Shown here in pieces: positions 10,304 through 23,721 of a stretch of DNA of 64,000 nucleotides. This DNA comes from Gibbula magus (taxonomy: Eukaryota; Mollusca; Gastropoda; Trochida; Trochidae): positions 27,540,368-27,604,367 of the forward strand of contig OW388292.1 of assembly GCA_936450465.1 (NCBI GenBank), given 5' to 3'. The stretch's first letter is position 1. Each line of letters opens with the position of its first letter. The translations under genes were made by a program, and so were the position numbers. The notes under the pieces are model-generated. The model ran no database searches. It was given only the letters and a program-made list of their open reading frames with translations, and had not been told where the DNA came from.

Positions 10304-13300
10304 CTGCAACACAACAGTCACACGTCAGATAACAGAGAATACCGATGAAAGGTGCAAAACGCATGGCATGTAAGTCATAACACCAAGAGGACTACTAGGA
10401 CAGAGAGAACAGACTAATCAGTTTTCCATCAGATCTAAATCAATACATCAATCTGATATAATGTGGGACAAAATGAACATAGCATCCTTTCAATATCTCA
10501 AGTGACTAATAGAATCTACCATAGACGCAAAACAAGGATATCAGCTTCTGCTATCAGAATCATTTGTGTACACAGTTGACACTTGCTGTGGTTTCAATCC
10601 ATCAGATGGTTGACACAACAGACCAGACAGAAAACATCAAATAATTTTGGTAGAGTGATACCACCAAACAATTTACCCTTCACAAACTCAAACAGTCCAC
10701 CAATATGTTGATGGCAGTATTGACAAATATACATGTCATGATCGCTTGCTGAGTCCAGTTTCACAGATCTCTAAAATACCGGTAATTTCAACTCACTAAG
10801 GTTGCCATTGAAGGATGGCACTGAGGTTAACCTTAGAAATCAAGGATGTTTTGTGCAACAACACCTTGGTCACTTTGCAACTGGTGCAACACTGAGTAAA
10901 GCAACAAGTGGCTATATCTAAAACACCAGAAATACACAAGTCAAGAGCGGTTGCTGGTCACTTTGAAACCGGTGCAGCACTGGGTAAACCAGCTACTGCC
11001 TGTACGTAACACACAGCAAGATATGAGGATCGAAAGACCATCAGCAAGGACAGGAGACCGAGAAAACCTTTAGGGTCTTCCAGAAACTGACGATCCAGAA
11101 GGGAGGGTAAATCTAGACGAGGGTAAACAGCGGGAAGATGTTAGACAAACAATGGGATGGAGGAGTTCTGACATTGATAACAAGAGTTACCCACTTTCTG
11201 TTACTTTATCCTTGATCAGCAACATGATACCAGTGTCCTCTGGCTATGGAAGAGTCTACTTTGATGAAATGGGGGGATAGTTTATTCATAGGTACAGCTT
11301 ATTACAGCTGATGTTTGAAGTCACTTGGGGTAGTTTACTGTCAGTATGTGTCATGATATTTGTGTCATGACTATTGTTGAACCTCATTTGCATGTGTTGT
11401 AGAATGTGACGGTATATAATTTAATAATCTACAAATCAATGGGAATCGATTTTCAACACCTGATGTCTGATACAACACAAACATATTAGTTTAGGAGAGA
11501 TGAAAAATATAACTTTGAAAATATGGGTCCTGTACTGCATGGGTCTGCTGCAGCTGATGTCAGATCCACATACGTATTGACATTACGAAACGTTCAAATC
11601 TATGGTCACCCTTGGTCTGTAAAGGCTAGCGATTTGAGGTCAGATGTCAGCCAATCAGATGCTCTGTCATTCACACACGGCCAATGCAAACAGTTGAAAG
11701 GTTTCAGCTTGAAAAATCACTTGAAAGTTGCCTACCATGTATTAACACTTTGTTGTTTATTGAAGTCGGTAAACACGACTTATCTGATAACTCCATCAAA
11801 CTTGTGAAACAATTACAACTTTCAAAACCAGTGAGCATGTTTATAAACCAAAACCAAGAATGCAAAATTGTCCTTGAACATCATCAACATATAAATTAAA
11901 TCAGAGTTTTTAAAAAAAGTAAGTATAATGATACTTTTATTGATAAAACTATCATTTTCAAAAAGCAGCCAATTCAAAGAGTACTCAGTGCCCTCAGAAA
12001 TAGTACAGCCTGAGACACAACAAACTAGTTCTTAGACAAATCACAAGCTCGTCTAAAAAGGTAGATTTGCAATTGAATAGTTAATCCTGCAGATTGCCGT
12101 GAAGGAACTATACAAGACCCAATACCAATGGTGAACTGACCACCAGACCTCTGGCTCTACACGAGGCTGGATGACAGCGAGAGTGTGCCTGGAATTAACC
12201 TTACATTGTAAGAGAACCTGCAGAGCACCATAATTCACTGCCAATAATGCTGTAATAAGCGGACAGCTTCAAAACAGGAAATAGTGATTGACTGGAACCT
12301 TCAATTGTGGTCAGGTTGGGATAAAAATAGCCCAATTATAACACAGGAAAGGAAATACCAGCAGAACAGATCACTAAAAACAATTGAGATGTATTGACAT
12401 TTGAAACAAGCGGTTGCATTGAGTACAATGTGTGGTGAGAATATGTATCGAGATATTCAAGATATTTGAAAAATTGTAATATTCCATCAATTGAATTCAG
12501 CTCTGTGACATTGAATTGTATTTTAAGGGGGGTTTAATATTGGTGTTAATGGGATGAGAATTACTGACTATTGGGGGAATTGAGGCAGACATTTTTATTT
12601 TCAAATAAAAAAAACCTAAATCTCTAAAAGTTACTATATCTTGACTGAATTCACATGCGATTATTATGCGGAAATAAGTTGTTAAATCATAGAAAGAAGT
12701 AGTTAAATCATGGAATCATGTTGCCACAAAAAAAAAAAACCCAGTGAAATAATAGGGTTTCATAATTGAGAACCAATACTCTGACAAGGAAAGGTCTCAT
12801 TCAAAGTCCATCCATCCTGTACAAGCTTTCCTAAAAAAAATGTACCAGAGGTGATATGGAAACAGAACAAAAATCACTGAATGATCACAGATGTATCCAT
12901 CATAAAAAATAGTTTGGTACATCCAAAGTAGATAATATATGTACTTAGAAATAGAAATGTCCTATGTGTATTATGTCATGGAAAATAGGTTGCCTTTAAC
13001 AAGCAACATGGACTGCAAATATGATATCTGAGTGTAATATCGGAGGAAAATAGCGCCAGTAGATAAACGATACATCATAGAGGTTCATATTGGAGAAAAT
13101 AGCATCTCATCAATACAAGCGCCAAGGGCTGTAATAAAAAAAACCTAAAGCCTTGTTGTTCAGGATGAGAATAAAGCTCACAGACTCCACAGGAGTAATG
13201 ATCTTGTTTCCCTAGAGCCTAGTATTATCAAAGACTACAAAAAACTTTGCATTGTAGATGAAAGCTGAGGGAAACCATCATTGTATGCGATCAATACAAG

Positions 13301-16300
13301 GCAATCACATTCAACAATGATGTAGTATCAAAAGCAGTATGTCGCTCCCTTTGAAATTATCTTTCATATAACTAGGTCTGCAGGTCATTAGTTTAATATT
13401 GACAAGATAGCCATTCAGAGCATATAATTGATTGAATGAATTGTTCAGATGAAGAAGTTGCAAGTATTAATCATATAAAATTTTCCGAAATATTTAATAT
13501 ATTTAAACATAATATCATTCAGGTATAGTGCATAAAGAGACATCTTAATACTAAGCATGACTTCAAATCTAATTTTATCATAAGTGTGTTTATGTAGCAA
13601 GGCAAAACAACAAAACTATTTATTAAATTTATGATCATCAATTTTGTTTTTTCAAAGTAAAAATAACAAAGCCTAAAACCGAAAACAAGTTTGTTCTCGT
13701 ATACATAAATCTAGAAAAGCTCATCACTGCCAACAACAACAATAGTTAAACCTTTTAAAAATGCTTAAGATACAAATGGAAAAAAAACCTTCTACAATTA
13801 AACATGTCTTGTACATTGTTGATCCTAACTACAATGACCTCTAAGCCCCCAGAGATCTCGCGTTGACATGCGGGATATATTTTTATGCAGGGGATGACAT
13901 AATGCTAGAAACGACATACATCCACATTGACATCAGCATGTTTCCGTCAATCATAGAGAGAGACAAGGACAGAAAACATCTCCTTGCTTCTCACCACTGA
14001 CAGTTACGACAACACTGAACCTCATACTTCCACCACACCAATCGGTTGCCTGGTGATACCGGCCATGTTTTTTGACGACTTTCCTATGAAAAGGGTTGCA
14101 AACCATACCAGACCCCACACTAAACGTTGCCATGTGAGGTCGGACATTAAAGACGTTATATGTCTGTCTTGGCTGTATTTACATTGTGTTTATGTTATCT
14201 GCCGTTACACCTGACTCCCATAGTAAATGTAGTCGTTTATCAAGGTATGCAAATGACACACAGGTGACATAAACTTGCCCTGGTCTACAATAAAACACAT
14301 CAACATCTGAAAGCAAGCTTTTATCACTTAAGCAATGCTTCTTTCATCTAGAAAATGTATATGGTATCAATTTTGCCTAAGGTGAATGTGTTGACCTAAT
14401 GCAGAATAATCTAGAAACCTCATAAATAACAAACAAATGATCTCAACTGAATGAATTTACATTTACCTTCATTTTTGTTAAAATATCAAAGGGGTATTAA
14501 AGAAATATTCAAAATACAACGAAGATATATAATAAAAAAAAGCTTAATCACATAATATGAAATGATTGCATTATAAAATACAAAACTCTACTCAGTACTT
14601 GTAACACTGTATTCAGTTTCGCAAAAGGTTAAGAAATTATTGCCTTAAAAATAATTGCTCTCTAAAAACATTTTGGACACATTAGAATTTTAAAAAATTT
14701 TGGCTTTTGAATTGCTTATTACATATACACATTATGTTGACAAAATATCATGCAGTAGAGAATTGAGGGTTAAAGACATGTACTTTTGCTCCAAAATGTT
14801 CTCAGAACTGAATATATCAAACTTAAAACATTTACTTGCTAAAAATGTAAGAATAAATGTGTATGGATTGATGTCATTTTTGCATTCGACAGGAAAAGGA
14901 GGGTTATCTAAAGGACAAATAATAATGCATTATGTTAAAAATTATTCCTAACCATTTATCTTGAATGCATGGTCATCCTCCAATACCTAAACAGTATGTA
15001 TATACATGTGTGTAGCAAGGTCATCTGCAGTTCATAATGAGCGTAGCACCAGGTGACTCGAGGAGGAGTTAGGGCGGAGACCTTTTGAACTGGACATGAA
15101 AATAACACTGATACACAGCAGGGAGAATACGGCTCTGTTTATCATCCGATCGGTCAATATTGCCAGAAGGATATCACAAGCACTGCATCTGTGTTACAAA
15201 GTATTGCTGGCAGGATTCTCCTACTTCATATATCATGGGTGTTATAGATAGTACTGCCTTTTAACACTGCACATACATGACATTTTACTAAAGTCAACAC
15301 ATTAGGAGATGGTTATGAGCTGATAGACTGTATATCTAACAGAAAGACAAACAGATATCACAAATGTATGGGTACTTATAGAATTGAGCGACGTGATCTG
15401 TTCTGGTAGCTTGTTTTACTATTTAACATTTCAAGTAATTTGGCTTTTACTACAGTCAACACATAAAGAGATGGATAGGTGATGGTAGATTTATTTTTGG
15501 AATAACAAGACATAAGGATGTATATACAAAGCAACTGCTTCACCTTTAGAAAGATACATATGTGCACATGAGGACAGGAAACACACACTGAATAAAGACA
15601 GGCAACATTCTCAACATTACTCAAGTTACAACATTAATGACAGCACATGAATAGATAATCCCCGAAACAATTTCTTTATATATTATAGATACCCTTGACA
15701 TGATCTTTAACAAAAAAACATTAATAATGGTCAACTCAATTTTACGAAATTCCTATGATTTAAAAAAAAAAAAAAAAATGTCTACCATGCAGCCAGCCGA
15801 AAAAGTCTAGCACCTCTCTACCTACCTCATTATAATCATCTTACACAATATTTATTTAAAGCACTCTTACCTCGATTATCTCCTGACATAACAGTCCCTT
15901 AACTCTTAACAGAGTCAACACTAAGTGAGCAAACATTGGTATATCACCAGCCCACTTACCCACCTGCCATACACGTGAGAGGGTTAATTGCCATCAAGCA
16001 CTTGTGGAAAATAAGGGTACACTATCAGTGATGCAATCCACTTAGCGATGTAATCTTACAGGTAGTCATTTGTCTGTGCCAAGCTTCGCTGCATCTGTCA
16101 CAGGTGAATAATTTAAGGTTTGTGGATGATAAAATACTGTCTTACACGCTAAATTTCTCTTTGCCAAGCTTTGTTGCACCAGTAATAAGTGAATATATAA
16201 GATTTGTTCACAGAAAATCAAGTAAATGATGTTGAAGAAATTGTATTTTGATTCAATTTATGAGTTTGTGACTTTACAGGTAAGCTAGTTTCCTGTTGTA

Positions 16301-17264
16301 AGTCATTTTATCTATCACAAGAGTTTTTTTCAAAGTCAGTACCTTTTATTATCTTTCATAAGACATACTCAATTCACCTTGAGTAAATGCAATTTTTCTG
16401 TATGTCATTTCTTTAAACCATGCTGTGTGAAGTGAATGATTTGAACATTTAGAATGTCAACCATCTAATCCAAGCTGGTAACTTAGAAGTTTGTAGATGA
16501 AAATAAGAATTAACTTCATTTTGGTGGGGAAGGTTTTATCTTAGTGCAAAATTGAATCATGACAATGTAGTCATTTGTATAGGAACTCAAATCCAACCCT
16601 CATGAATCCAAAAACATGAGATGATTGAAAAATAAGAAGACTACCGGTAATTCATCAAAATTAATGAAGCTATGTTTGTTTTGATTACATTAACTTTGAA
16701 ACTGTACTGGATGAAAGGTCATTTGGATCTAGGTTTGCAAATTAATTGGAATCTGAATTTGATGAAAGTTGATGTGAAACTTAGTTTGCAAGTTAATTAG
16801 AAATTGGATTTGATTGACGGTCATCAAATGAATTCAATAGAAAGACAGGATAATAAATAATTGAAGTTCATTAAAGCCTAATCAAGTGAAGTGAATACAT
16901 AATAAAATCAGACAGATGTTCGTTAGGCTCTCATTAAGGGTCTAGACTAATTCTGAAGAAAGTGAAAGTATATTGAGTTCATTTGAAATTACATTGGAAG
17001 AAAACTGTTTTTAAAGTTTTTATTTTTGAATATCAGTGGACCTACCCTATGCAATAATGTGCCTCAAACATGTTCTCACGGCAATATCCTTTGTCAATAA
17101 TGTTTCCCCACAAAATTTTCTTGTATGGATATCAAAGTTCATATGTTTGCCACACCTGGCTAGATGTGCACAAAGATACAGTCTCCTTTGATGTATTTAT
17201 ACTGAGATAGCATCAGTGATACAGATCTGGCTGGAACATGCATTGACGTCTATTGGGAAATCTT
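10304..17264 (-). other. Noncoding stretch, probably the KANK 5' intron
   Basis: No ORF with recognisable domains on either strand and no RNA gene recognised. A degenerate duplication with an offset of about 88 bp occurs at 10865-10990 (GGTCACTTTG...ACTGAGTAAA versus GGTCACTTTG...ACTGGGTAAA). Poly-A tracts occur near 12728 and 15760. The upstream noncoding KANK exon(s) could be here or further right, but I cannot identify them from sequence alone. Confidence 0.45.
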
Positions 17265-17960
17265 CACATTCAAATGACACAGGTGATATACATATTCAAA
17301 TGACACAGGTGATATACATATTCATATGACGTATGTAATATATGTATTCATATGAAACAGGTAATATATGTATTCATATGACGCAGACAATATACATATC
17401 CATATGACGCAGGTAATTTACTTATTCATTTGTATGACGCAGGCAATATACATATTCATAGAACACAGGTAATATACGTATTCATATGATGCAGGTAATA
17501 TATGTATTCATATGACGCAGACAATATACATATCCATATGACGCAGGTAATTTACTTATTCATTTGTATGACGCAGGCAATATACATATTCATAGAACAC
17601 AGGTAATATACGTATTCATATGATGCAGGTAATATATGTATTCATATGATGCAGGTAATATACGTATTCATATGATGCAGATAATATACGTATTCATATG
17701 ACACAGGTAATGTACATATTCATATGACGCAGGTAACATACGTATTCATATGACGCAGGTAATACAAGTATTCATATGACACAGGTAAAATACATATTCA
17801 TATGACGCAGGTAATATCCATATTCACAAGACACCGGTATTAATCATATTCACAAGACACAGGTAAGATACGTATTCATCTATGACACAGGTAATATAGG
17901 ATTCATATGACAAAGGTAATATATGTTTTCACATATGACAAGGTATTAATTGAATTCACA
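17265..17960. repeat. 26-bp minisatellite, about 25 copies
   Basis: Tandem units of 26 bp contain TATTCATATGACGCAGGTAA with scattered substitutions and a few 1-3 bp indels. A segment of about 134 bp (five units, including a variant with ATTCATTTGTATGACG) occurs twice in a row from 17381 and 17515, showing a second, larger duplication step. Units decay towards the right edge, past about 17820. Confidence 0.92.
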
Positions 17961-20900
17961 TGACACGGATAATATTATGTAATCATATTGAAAGGGGAAT
18001 ATGCACATTCACATTGCATTGGTGATATAAATGTCTATGCTCCTAAGCGAACAGACGAGTGTACCATACGAAACAGACACAACAAACCCAGGTGTAATGA
18101 TAAGAGGATTTTCCTCATTACAATTTGGAGCCCATTGAAGATGAAGATTTTTATCGTTATGATTCAGGGTCCATTTAAATCTCTTCAGTTTTAATGGTAC
18201 ACACCCACTCTTTGGTAATATGCAAATTGAGATTGCAAGAATTTTTTTTATTCATAGGCAACCTAAACTAACCTGCATATACACAATGATCTGTGGAGTA
18301 ACAGGCGACCGAGACAACTGTCATGTGTATATTCACTGATTGCAAGCATGAACTGGGTATTTGCAGGTAAAGTGTGTATTCACATAATTGCACAGGTGAG
18401 TTGGGCATCCACACCTTTCAGGTGAGATGTTTATTTTGCATGTAAAACATCAACTCACATCTCTGCACTAAAAACTTCTGTCAATGTGATTGGCTGACAA
18501 GCTGGTAGTTGAAAGAGGTCATGAGAAAGGAGATGAAATTGAAGGGACGTCATGGCCGAGGAAACATTATGAAAGTGCTGAGCGTCGGTCTTACGGAACA
18601 CAGCCCAGTTATAATAAGTAGTCGTTGATACGGCACAATGCTGTACAAACTTTCCATATTAAACTGTATTATCATGTCGTTGAAAGCTTTTCATTCACGA
18701 TTTGACATACAAACCTTGTCCATTCATAACTGGGAGTCAAAAGTACTGAACCCAACTCGTGACATGACAAGACATAACTGTGTCACTCAAGTGAACCTAC
18801 TGATTTGTCAACTGATAAAAACGCTTTACTGAACATAACATATTGACTTTTTAACAGTTATCAATGACTAAACATAACTGACTATAATATCATATCCAAG
18901 TGATGTGTTGAAATTAACATCCACATTGACAACAACAATGAATGATTATAAATGAATGCTTAAAACTAAACCAAACGCCATTATCACCTGAAATCACATC
19001 TCCTATCCAATAACCTATTGACAGCACTCAAATGCAGTTAAATCACAACTTTCTGACGAGCAAGTTACGTACCTGTTGACAAGCTGACAGGTGCCCTCTA
19101 TATATACCTGCCCAGGTAAGAGGACAAGAGTTCAGTACGCCAAGCAATCAGCACAGGCGGACAGGCATCCAACCAGGTAATACAACACAGGTAACAAATT
19201 ATGCATGACGCAGAAAACAAAAGGTGTCAAACTGCTGTGGAGAGGAGGGATCCGTCACGAATGGATGAAAGCGAGATTAGCTTCTAAACATGATGGCTGT
19301 TGCATGCCAGAATGAAGTTACATGGAAACAACCTGTCGAATTGCTTTCCAACCTAAGTACATGACACTGATGAAAGAACCACATTGTAACTTATGGAAAC
19401 TTCATCTAGAGTCTTTCATTCAATTACCTAGGGACAGAAAAGTCATACAGGAGCTCATTTTAGCTGCTTCGATGGAACGTTGGGTTAGACTTTAAGCATA
19501 AATAGGGAAAAAGGGTCAAAAGCATTACCTCACCTCCTTGCAGTTCAGCGTGATAAAGTTTATTTGCTGAAACTGTTAACGAGAATGTCAGGTGAGAGGC
19601 CGACAGGTAAATATTAGCCAACAGGTGGACAAGAGGGTTGACGAGCTGGCAATCAGCACACGAGGCGGGGCTGAGACGGGATCAGGGTCCTTTAACTAAT
19701 TATATGTTACAGGTGGACAATAGTAGGGGAGAACAAGCAGGAAATGGGATCGGGATAAGAAAGGAAATGGAGTCATGACCATACGGGACCTACAAATAAG
19801 TATAAACCTGTGGCAGTTAGAGTAGAAATTATATAAATTTGGTCCCTTTTCATAATCAAGGTGATACAAAATGAGTTATGTTCGAATTGAGATTAACTAA
19901 AGATAGGGGTTATCATAAAACAGCACAAAAGTAAGCCAAGGGTAGTGCAATCCTAGTCTAACACAATCATGATACAACATTGTCTCAATCATGATACAAC
20001 ATTGTCTCAATCATGCATCAACTCATATCCTGATCACAGATTTGTTTCTACTCCAAAAATACAAGAAAGTATGCATGGTACCAAGTCTCACTGGAGATTT
20101 ATAGCTACACCTTGTATTGCAGGACAAATCACCTGGAACATGAGGAACAAGGGCCAACAACAGCTCCTCATTGAAGACTAATGACAGTAATCCAATCAAT
20201 AAGTGAAAATGAAACTTGTTTAACCTGGTGGGATGAATCAGGAACACTTCTCAGATGAGTGCACATGCAAACTTTTCCTCATAACAACTGATACAAACAC
20301 ACATCACAAATACCTGAGAACTCTGGCTATGAAAAATTTCAACAAGCTACAGATTGTTTGTCAGCAAATCCAGCTCGCCGACCACAACAGTGTCAGATCC
20401 ATATTGACAGCTGTCATCATTATTACAAAGTCGGAAGGCACATCTAACTTCAGTCGTGTATTAATACCAGCTGGACTTCTCTTGCACTGTCAGGTTGGCT
20501 TTCAATAGTCAATCCAGAAATACATTGATCCGCCAGCTCTTCTATAACTGGTCCGATGACAGCCTGTTTACAACAGATCCATTAGAAGGCAGTAACAAAT
20601 GTGATTCCCCTGTAAAGCTCGGTTAGTCTGCCTGTCAACATCTTGTGTTGATAATCTGTCATCAGTGATCAAGCAAATGTGGTAGATTTGGTTTGAAAAG
20701 TCAAGAAATCTTCAGAAAGCTTTTTCATCCAAGATGCTAACAGACTTGATATAGATTTTCAGCTCATAAGGGCAATTTACCTACATTTCCCCACGAATTC
20801 TTGAATAATTATCTTTGTACATTTTACACAGGCATCCATAGCAAACTCAATCCTCAATAAAACATCCGCTGGCATAATCATCCACCTTAAAATTGTGTAA

Positions 20901-21555
20901 ATCTTCACTTTGTCCATAAATGATAATGTTCCCGACTGGGAGGCATCCCAATCTCTGTGTTTATGTTCAACTGATATAACATAAAGTCTCTTCGCCTACA
21001 TATCATCACACATATTTTTTTAATTTCATGAATTCAAAAACTATTTTTCCAGTCTATGATATGCTTGCTGGCATGAAAGCATCCAAATCTGAGTTTATTT
21101 TCAACTGACATAAATCATGATTCTCTTTCAGCATCTTCCAATGACAGATCCAAATAATATCAAAGAAATCTTCTCTTTTTCTATCCACGATATACTTGCA
21201 TGTATGAAAGTTCTCATGTCAATGAGACAAGCTGTTGAAGAATCTGCCAGTACTCTCTAAGATAAATGGTCACAACATAACGATGACATATCCAATTTAA
21301 AATTCAAGAAATGCTCCCTTTCTTCATGATCAGGTAGGAGAGCCTCCATCTGAGTGTTTATGTCCACGAGACATGCTGCTGGTGAAAGTGTCTGTGCTTT
21401 CGGAGATAGGGTGGTTACAAGAAGGCTGTAAAAGCAGTAAACAAACTTTCCAATCAAGTTTGTCGACACATTATCACCTCTTCCCCGAACCAAAGCTAAA
21501 CACTTCATCAGATATGCTGATAGAAGAGGCAGAGATAGACTCCATGCAAGTCGTA
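17961..21555. other. Noncoding stretch with minor repeats
   Basis: Only short ORFs without domains. A 23-bp direct repeat (CAATCATGATACAACATTGT) is present about 2.5 times at 19964-20015. A CTATATATACC box near 19098 resembles a TATA box on the plus strand but nothing downstream supports a gene. Confidence 0.45.
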
Positions 21556-21695
21556 GTCTTACACTCACACTCCGAAAAAAGTATTTATTCTGAAAATATC
21601 ACCATTCTATCAAATATTGAAAAGGAGACTGTAGGAAAAAAGGCTCCTTTTCAATATTTAAAAAAAATAAAAATTTCAGAGTCTAAGTGTTAGAC
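21556..21695. mobile_element. TA-flanked MITE (140 bp), Tc1/mariner-like target site
   Basis: Inverted ends begin GTCTTACACTC (left) and GTCTAACACTT (right, reverse complement) and stay alignable for about 23 bp up to a shared CTGAAA/CCGAAA. TA dinucleotides lie outside both ends (21554-21555 and 21696-21697). The interior holds an inner inverted pair, GAAAAGGAG and CTCCTTTTC. A second, truncated copy lies at 62400. Confidence 0.7.
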
Positions 21696-21764
21696 TATGC
21701 AAGTCTGAAAGAGTCTGATTACTAGCCCTGTATCTTGCACCATGTCTACAGCACTTCAAAGATA

Positions 21765-21850
21765 GGGGCTGCACAGTGCAGTAGGCAGTGTGTCCTGCTT
21801 TGGATCACAGGTCTGGGATCAAATCCTGTAGGGATCTAACTGATCCAGCA
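21765..21850 (+). repeat. tRNA-like segment, possible SINE head
   Basis: The stretch has a box A-like TAGGCAGTGTG followed at suitable spacing by a box B-like GGGATCAAATCC, as in tRNA-derived SINE heads. No clear cloverleaf acceptor stem was found and no second copy was recognised in the window, so the call is tentative. Confidence 0.3.
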
Positions 21851-22700
21851 TCCAAGTTCCACAAGCAGTAACGTGCAGCGGCAAACTGTATTTCTGTTCA
21901 GTACCACCCATTGTTCGTTTGTTAAATTTCAGTTACACATCTTTTTACATGACAAGTCTGGATATTCAAATTATTTATTGTGGAGTAGCGATGTTTTGGT
22001 ACAGGTCCTCCAACAAGAATATGACTGAAAGCAGTATAACGATCAATACTTTAAGGAAGTAATAAGAAGTTGTATATCTATAAAGGCTTTTCATATTTGT
22101 ACCAGTAACTATTTGAATGATCCCTAAACAGACTTTATTATTAAATGTTTCCTAAGATAAATTGGTAAGAACCTAATACTAGAGTCCCTACAAACCCACT
22201 TTGCATCTCTTCTGTAAAGTATTTAACATAATTCTCGAAAAACACATCTGAAATGTAGCTATTTTCAGTGATTTCACACATGTAGCACAGCATGGAATAA
22301 TGTCTTAACAAGTAAGAAGAAACATAAGATGTTACATAATTGAATTAAGAATACATACATCAACTTCAGACAGATATCTAAAAGCAGTTTTTAAATGCTC
22401 TTATCTTTTACCTTTACATAGCTACAAGGAGAGCAGATGTAAACATCCTGACTAGTGAGAGTAAACTTGAAAGAACTTACACATGATTTTCAGAGTGTGG
22501 CAAAAATAAAATTTGATTTAGACACTCTTGTGGATTTGGATGTGGATGTTATCGTTTTATTTGGGGTTTTTTTAAAAATCTTTTTAGACTAACACTTTTC
22601 CTGCTGAATGGTGTAATGCATTTCTGAGTGGCCAATCTACAGGAAGAACATTTTGTAAACAAAGGGAGAATCTGTGATTGGCCATCAACAAATGGTCCAA

Positions 22701-22754
22701 GTGAAAATACACAAAGTTTCGGAGTATATACTCCGAAAAGTTGTGTATTTTCAC
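22701..22754. repeat. 54-bp near-perfect hairpin
   Basis: Outer arms GTGAAAATACACAA (22701-22714) and its exact complement (22741-22754) enclose the perfect palindrome TTTCGGAGTATATACTCCGAAA, centred near 22728. The inner core is stem II plus GAAA of the hammerhead-like motif just downstream, present in two opposed copies. Confidence 0.85.
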
Positions 22755-22756
22755 AT

Positions 22757-23076
22757 TAAAGAAGTTGTTATCCAGAAAATCTTCCTGTTCTTCTGTATGC
22801 CACTTTTAAATGCCCTTCAAAGACCTAAAGATCAATATCGTGAGTAAAACAAGATTTCTGGATAACAACTTCTTTATTTGGTAAACATGACGTTTCAATG
22901 TATATGCTTACTCCTTCATCAAGTGGATTGTGAATGGAACATTCCAACTAATGAAGGAATGAGCATATACTCTGAATATTCTCTCTCATATACTTGTCAC
23001 GTATCTACACAATAAAGAGTTGTTATCCAGAATTTTTTTTTTTTATGTGTTCCACTTCTAAATGCCCTTCAGAGAC
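22757..23076. mobile_element. Foldback cluster with decayed hammerhead-ribozyme-like motifs (Penelope-like or retrozyme debris)
   Basis: A 26-bp segment containing GAAGTTGTTATCCAGA occurs at 22757-22783, inverted at 22851-22876, and directly again at about 23012-23034. The adjoining CTAAATGCCCTTCA-type sequence at 22801-22830 is also repeated at 23047-23076. On the minus strand 22923-22889 reads TGATGA, a stem starting GGAGT, GAAAC, then GTC, the order of a hammerhead core with a very short stem III. A second, plus-strand degenerate copy (TAATGA...CTGAAT) lies at 22949-22980. Penelope-like elements and retrozymes carry such motifs (established). No reverse transcriptase remains here. Confidence 0.5.
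22889..22923 (-). ncRNA. Degenerate hammerhead-ribozyme-like core
   Basis: Minus-strand order: TGATGA (22921-22916), stem II strand GGAGT, loop, a mutated closing strand ACATT, GAAAC (22896-22892), GTC (22891-22889). The base before TGATGA is T rather than the required C, and stem II is partly disrupted, so activity is unlikely for this copy. GAAAC abuts GTC directly, so a functional relative would probably need a dimeric arrangement through the self-complementary ACGT. Confidence 0.4.
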
Positions 23077-23338
23077 TTGAGACTATCCTGCAATAGTACT
23101 GCATAAGCCACTCTAATGTTGACCTATGGACTGCTTCCCTATTTTTATGAGTGAAAGCATTTTCTAAAGTATAATCAAGTTTGTGTAATTTCTTGAAAAT
23201 TATTGACATAAAATAAAACTGAAAATAATGATTCAGCCATGAGACAATGAAACTGTCTAAAACCTGAGGGTTGTTCGTAAAGGAACACTATATAACACTA
23301 CAACCAATTGTAAGCCCATCTTGTTCAGAGGTAATGAT

Positions 23339-23721
23339 AGAAGGCTGAACAATATTATTGCAATACCAATATATTGCAATACAGATTGTGCAATACAATT
23401 ATTGCAATACTATTTTTCATATCACAATATATCGCACCAACAAATTTTTAGTGAAACTTATTCATATATCTTGTTCTTAGGAGTAAATATCAGCTTAACC
23501 AGTTACAAAATTCTTTTGGGGTACAATAATATGTGTTGAACTGTATTACAAATGTTTTCTAAATATATGCCATCAAAATTAACATTTTGACTAATGGTGT
23601 ATTTTTTTAAAGGCTTTTTACTAAATGTGTAATAATTAAACTGCAAACAGAAGTATAAAAGTTTAATGTAGAGTTCACTCAATATATCGCAATACTTAAT
23701 TTGGTGCAATATTCAGCCCTA
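23339..23721. mobile_element. hAT-like MITE (383 bp)
   Basis: The left end AGAAGGCTGAACAATATT and the right end (reverse complement TAGGGCTGAATATTG) form imperfect inverted termini of the hAT type. Flanking octamers GTAATGAT (23331-23338) and GTAGTGTT (23722-23729) match at 6 of 8, consistent with an old 8-bp target duplication. Near both ends there are many copies of TATTGCAATA, a short palindromic subterminal repeat typical of hAT elements. No transposase. Confidence 0.5.

Noticed and set aside
17265..17960. CRISPR-like array of short repeats
   Set aside because: Units are contiguous 26-bp tandem repeats without unique spacers, in an animal genome.
19080..19180. TATA-box-like CTATATATACC with downstream GTAAG
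   Set aside because: No ORF or exon follows on the plus strand, and TATATA runs are common in this window.
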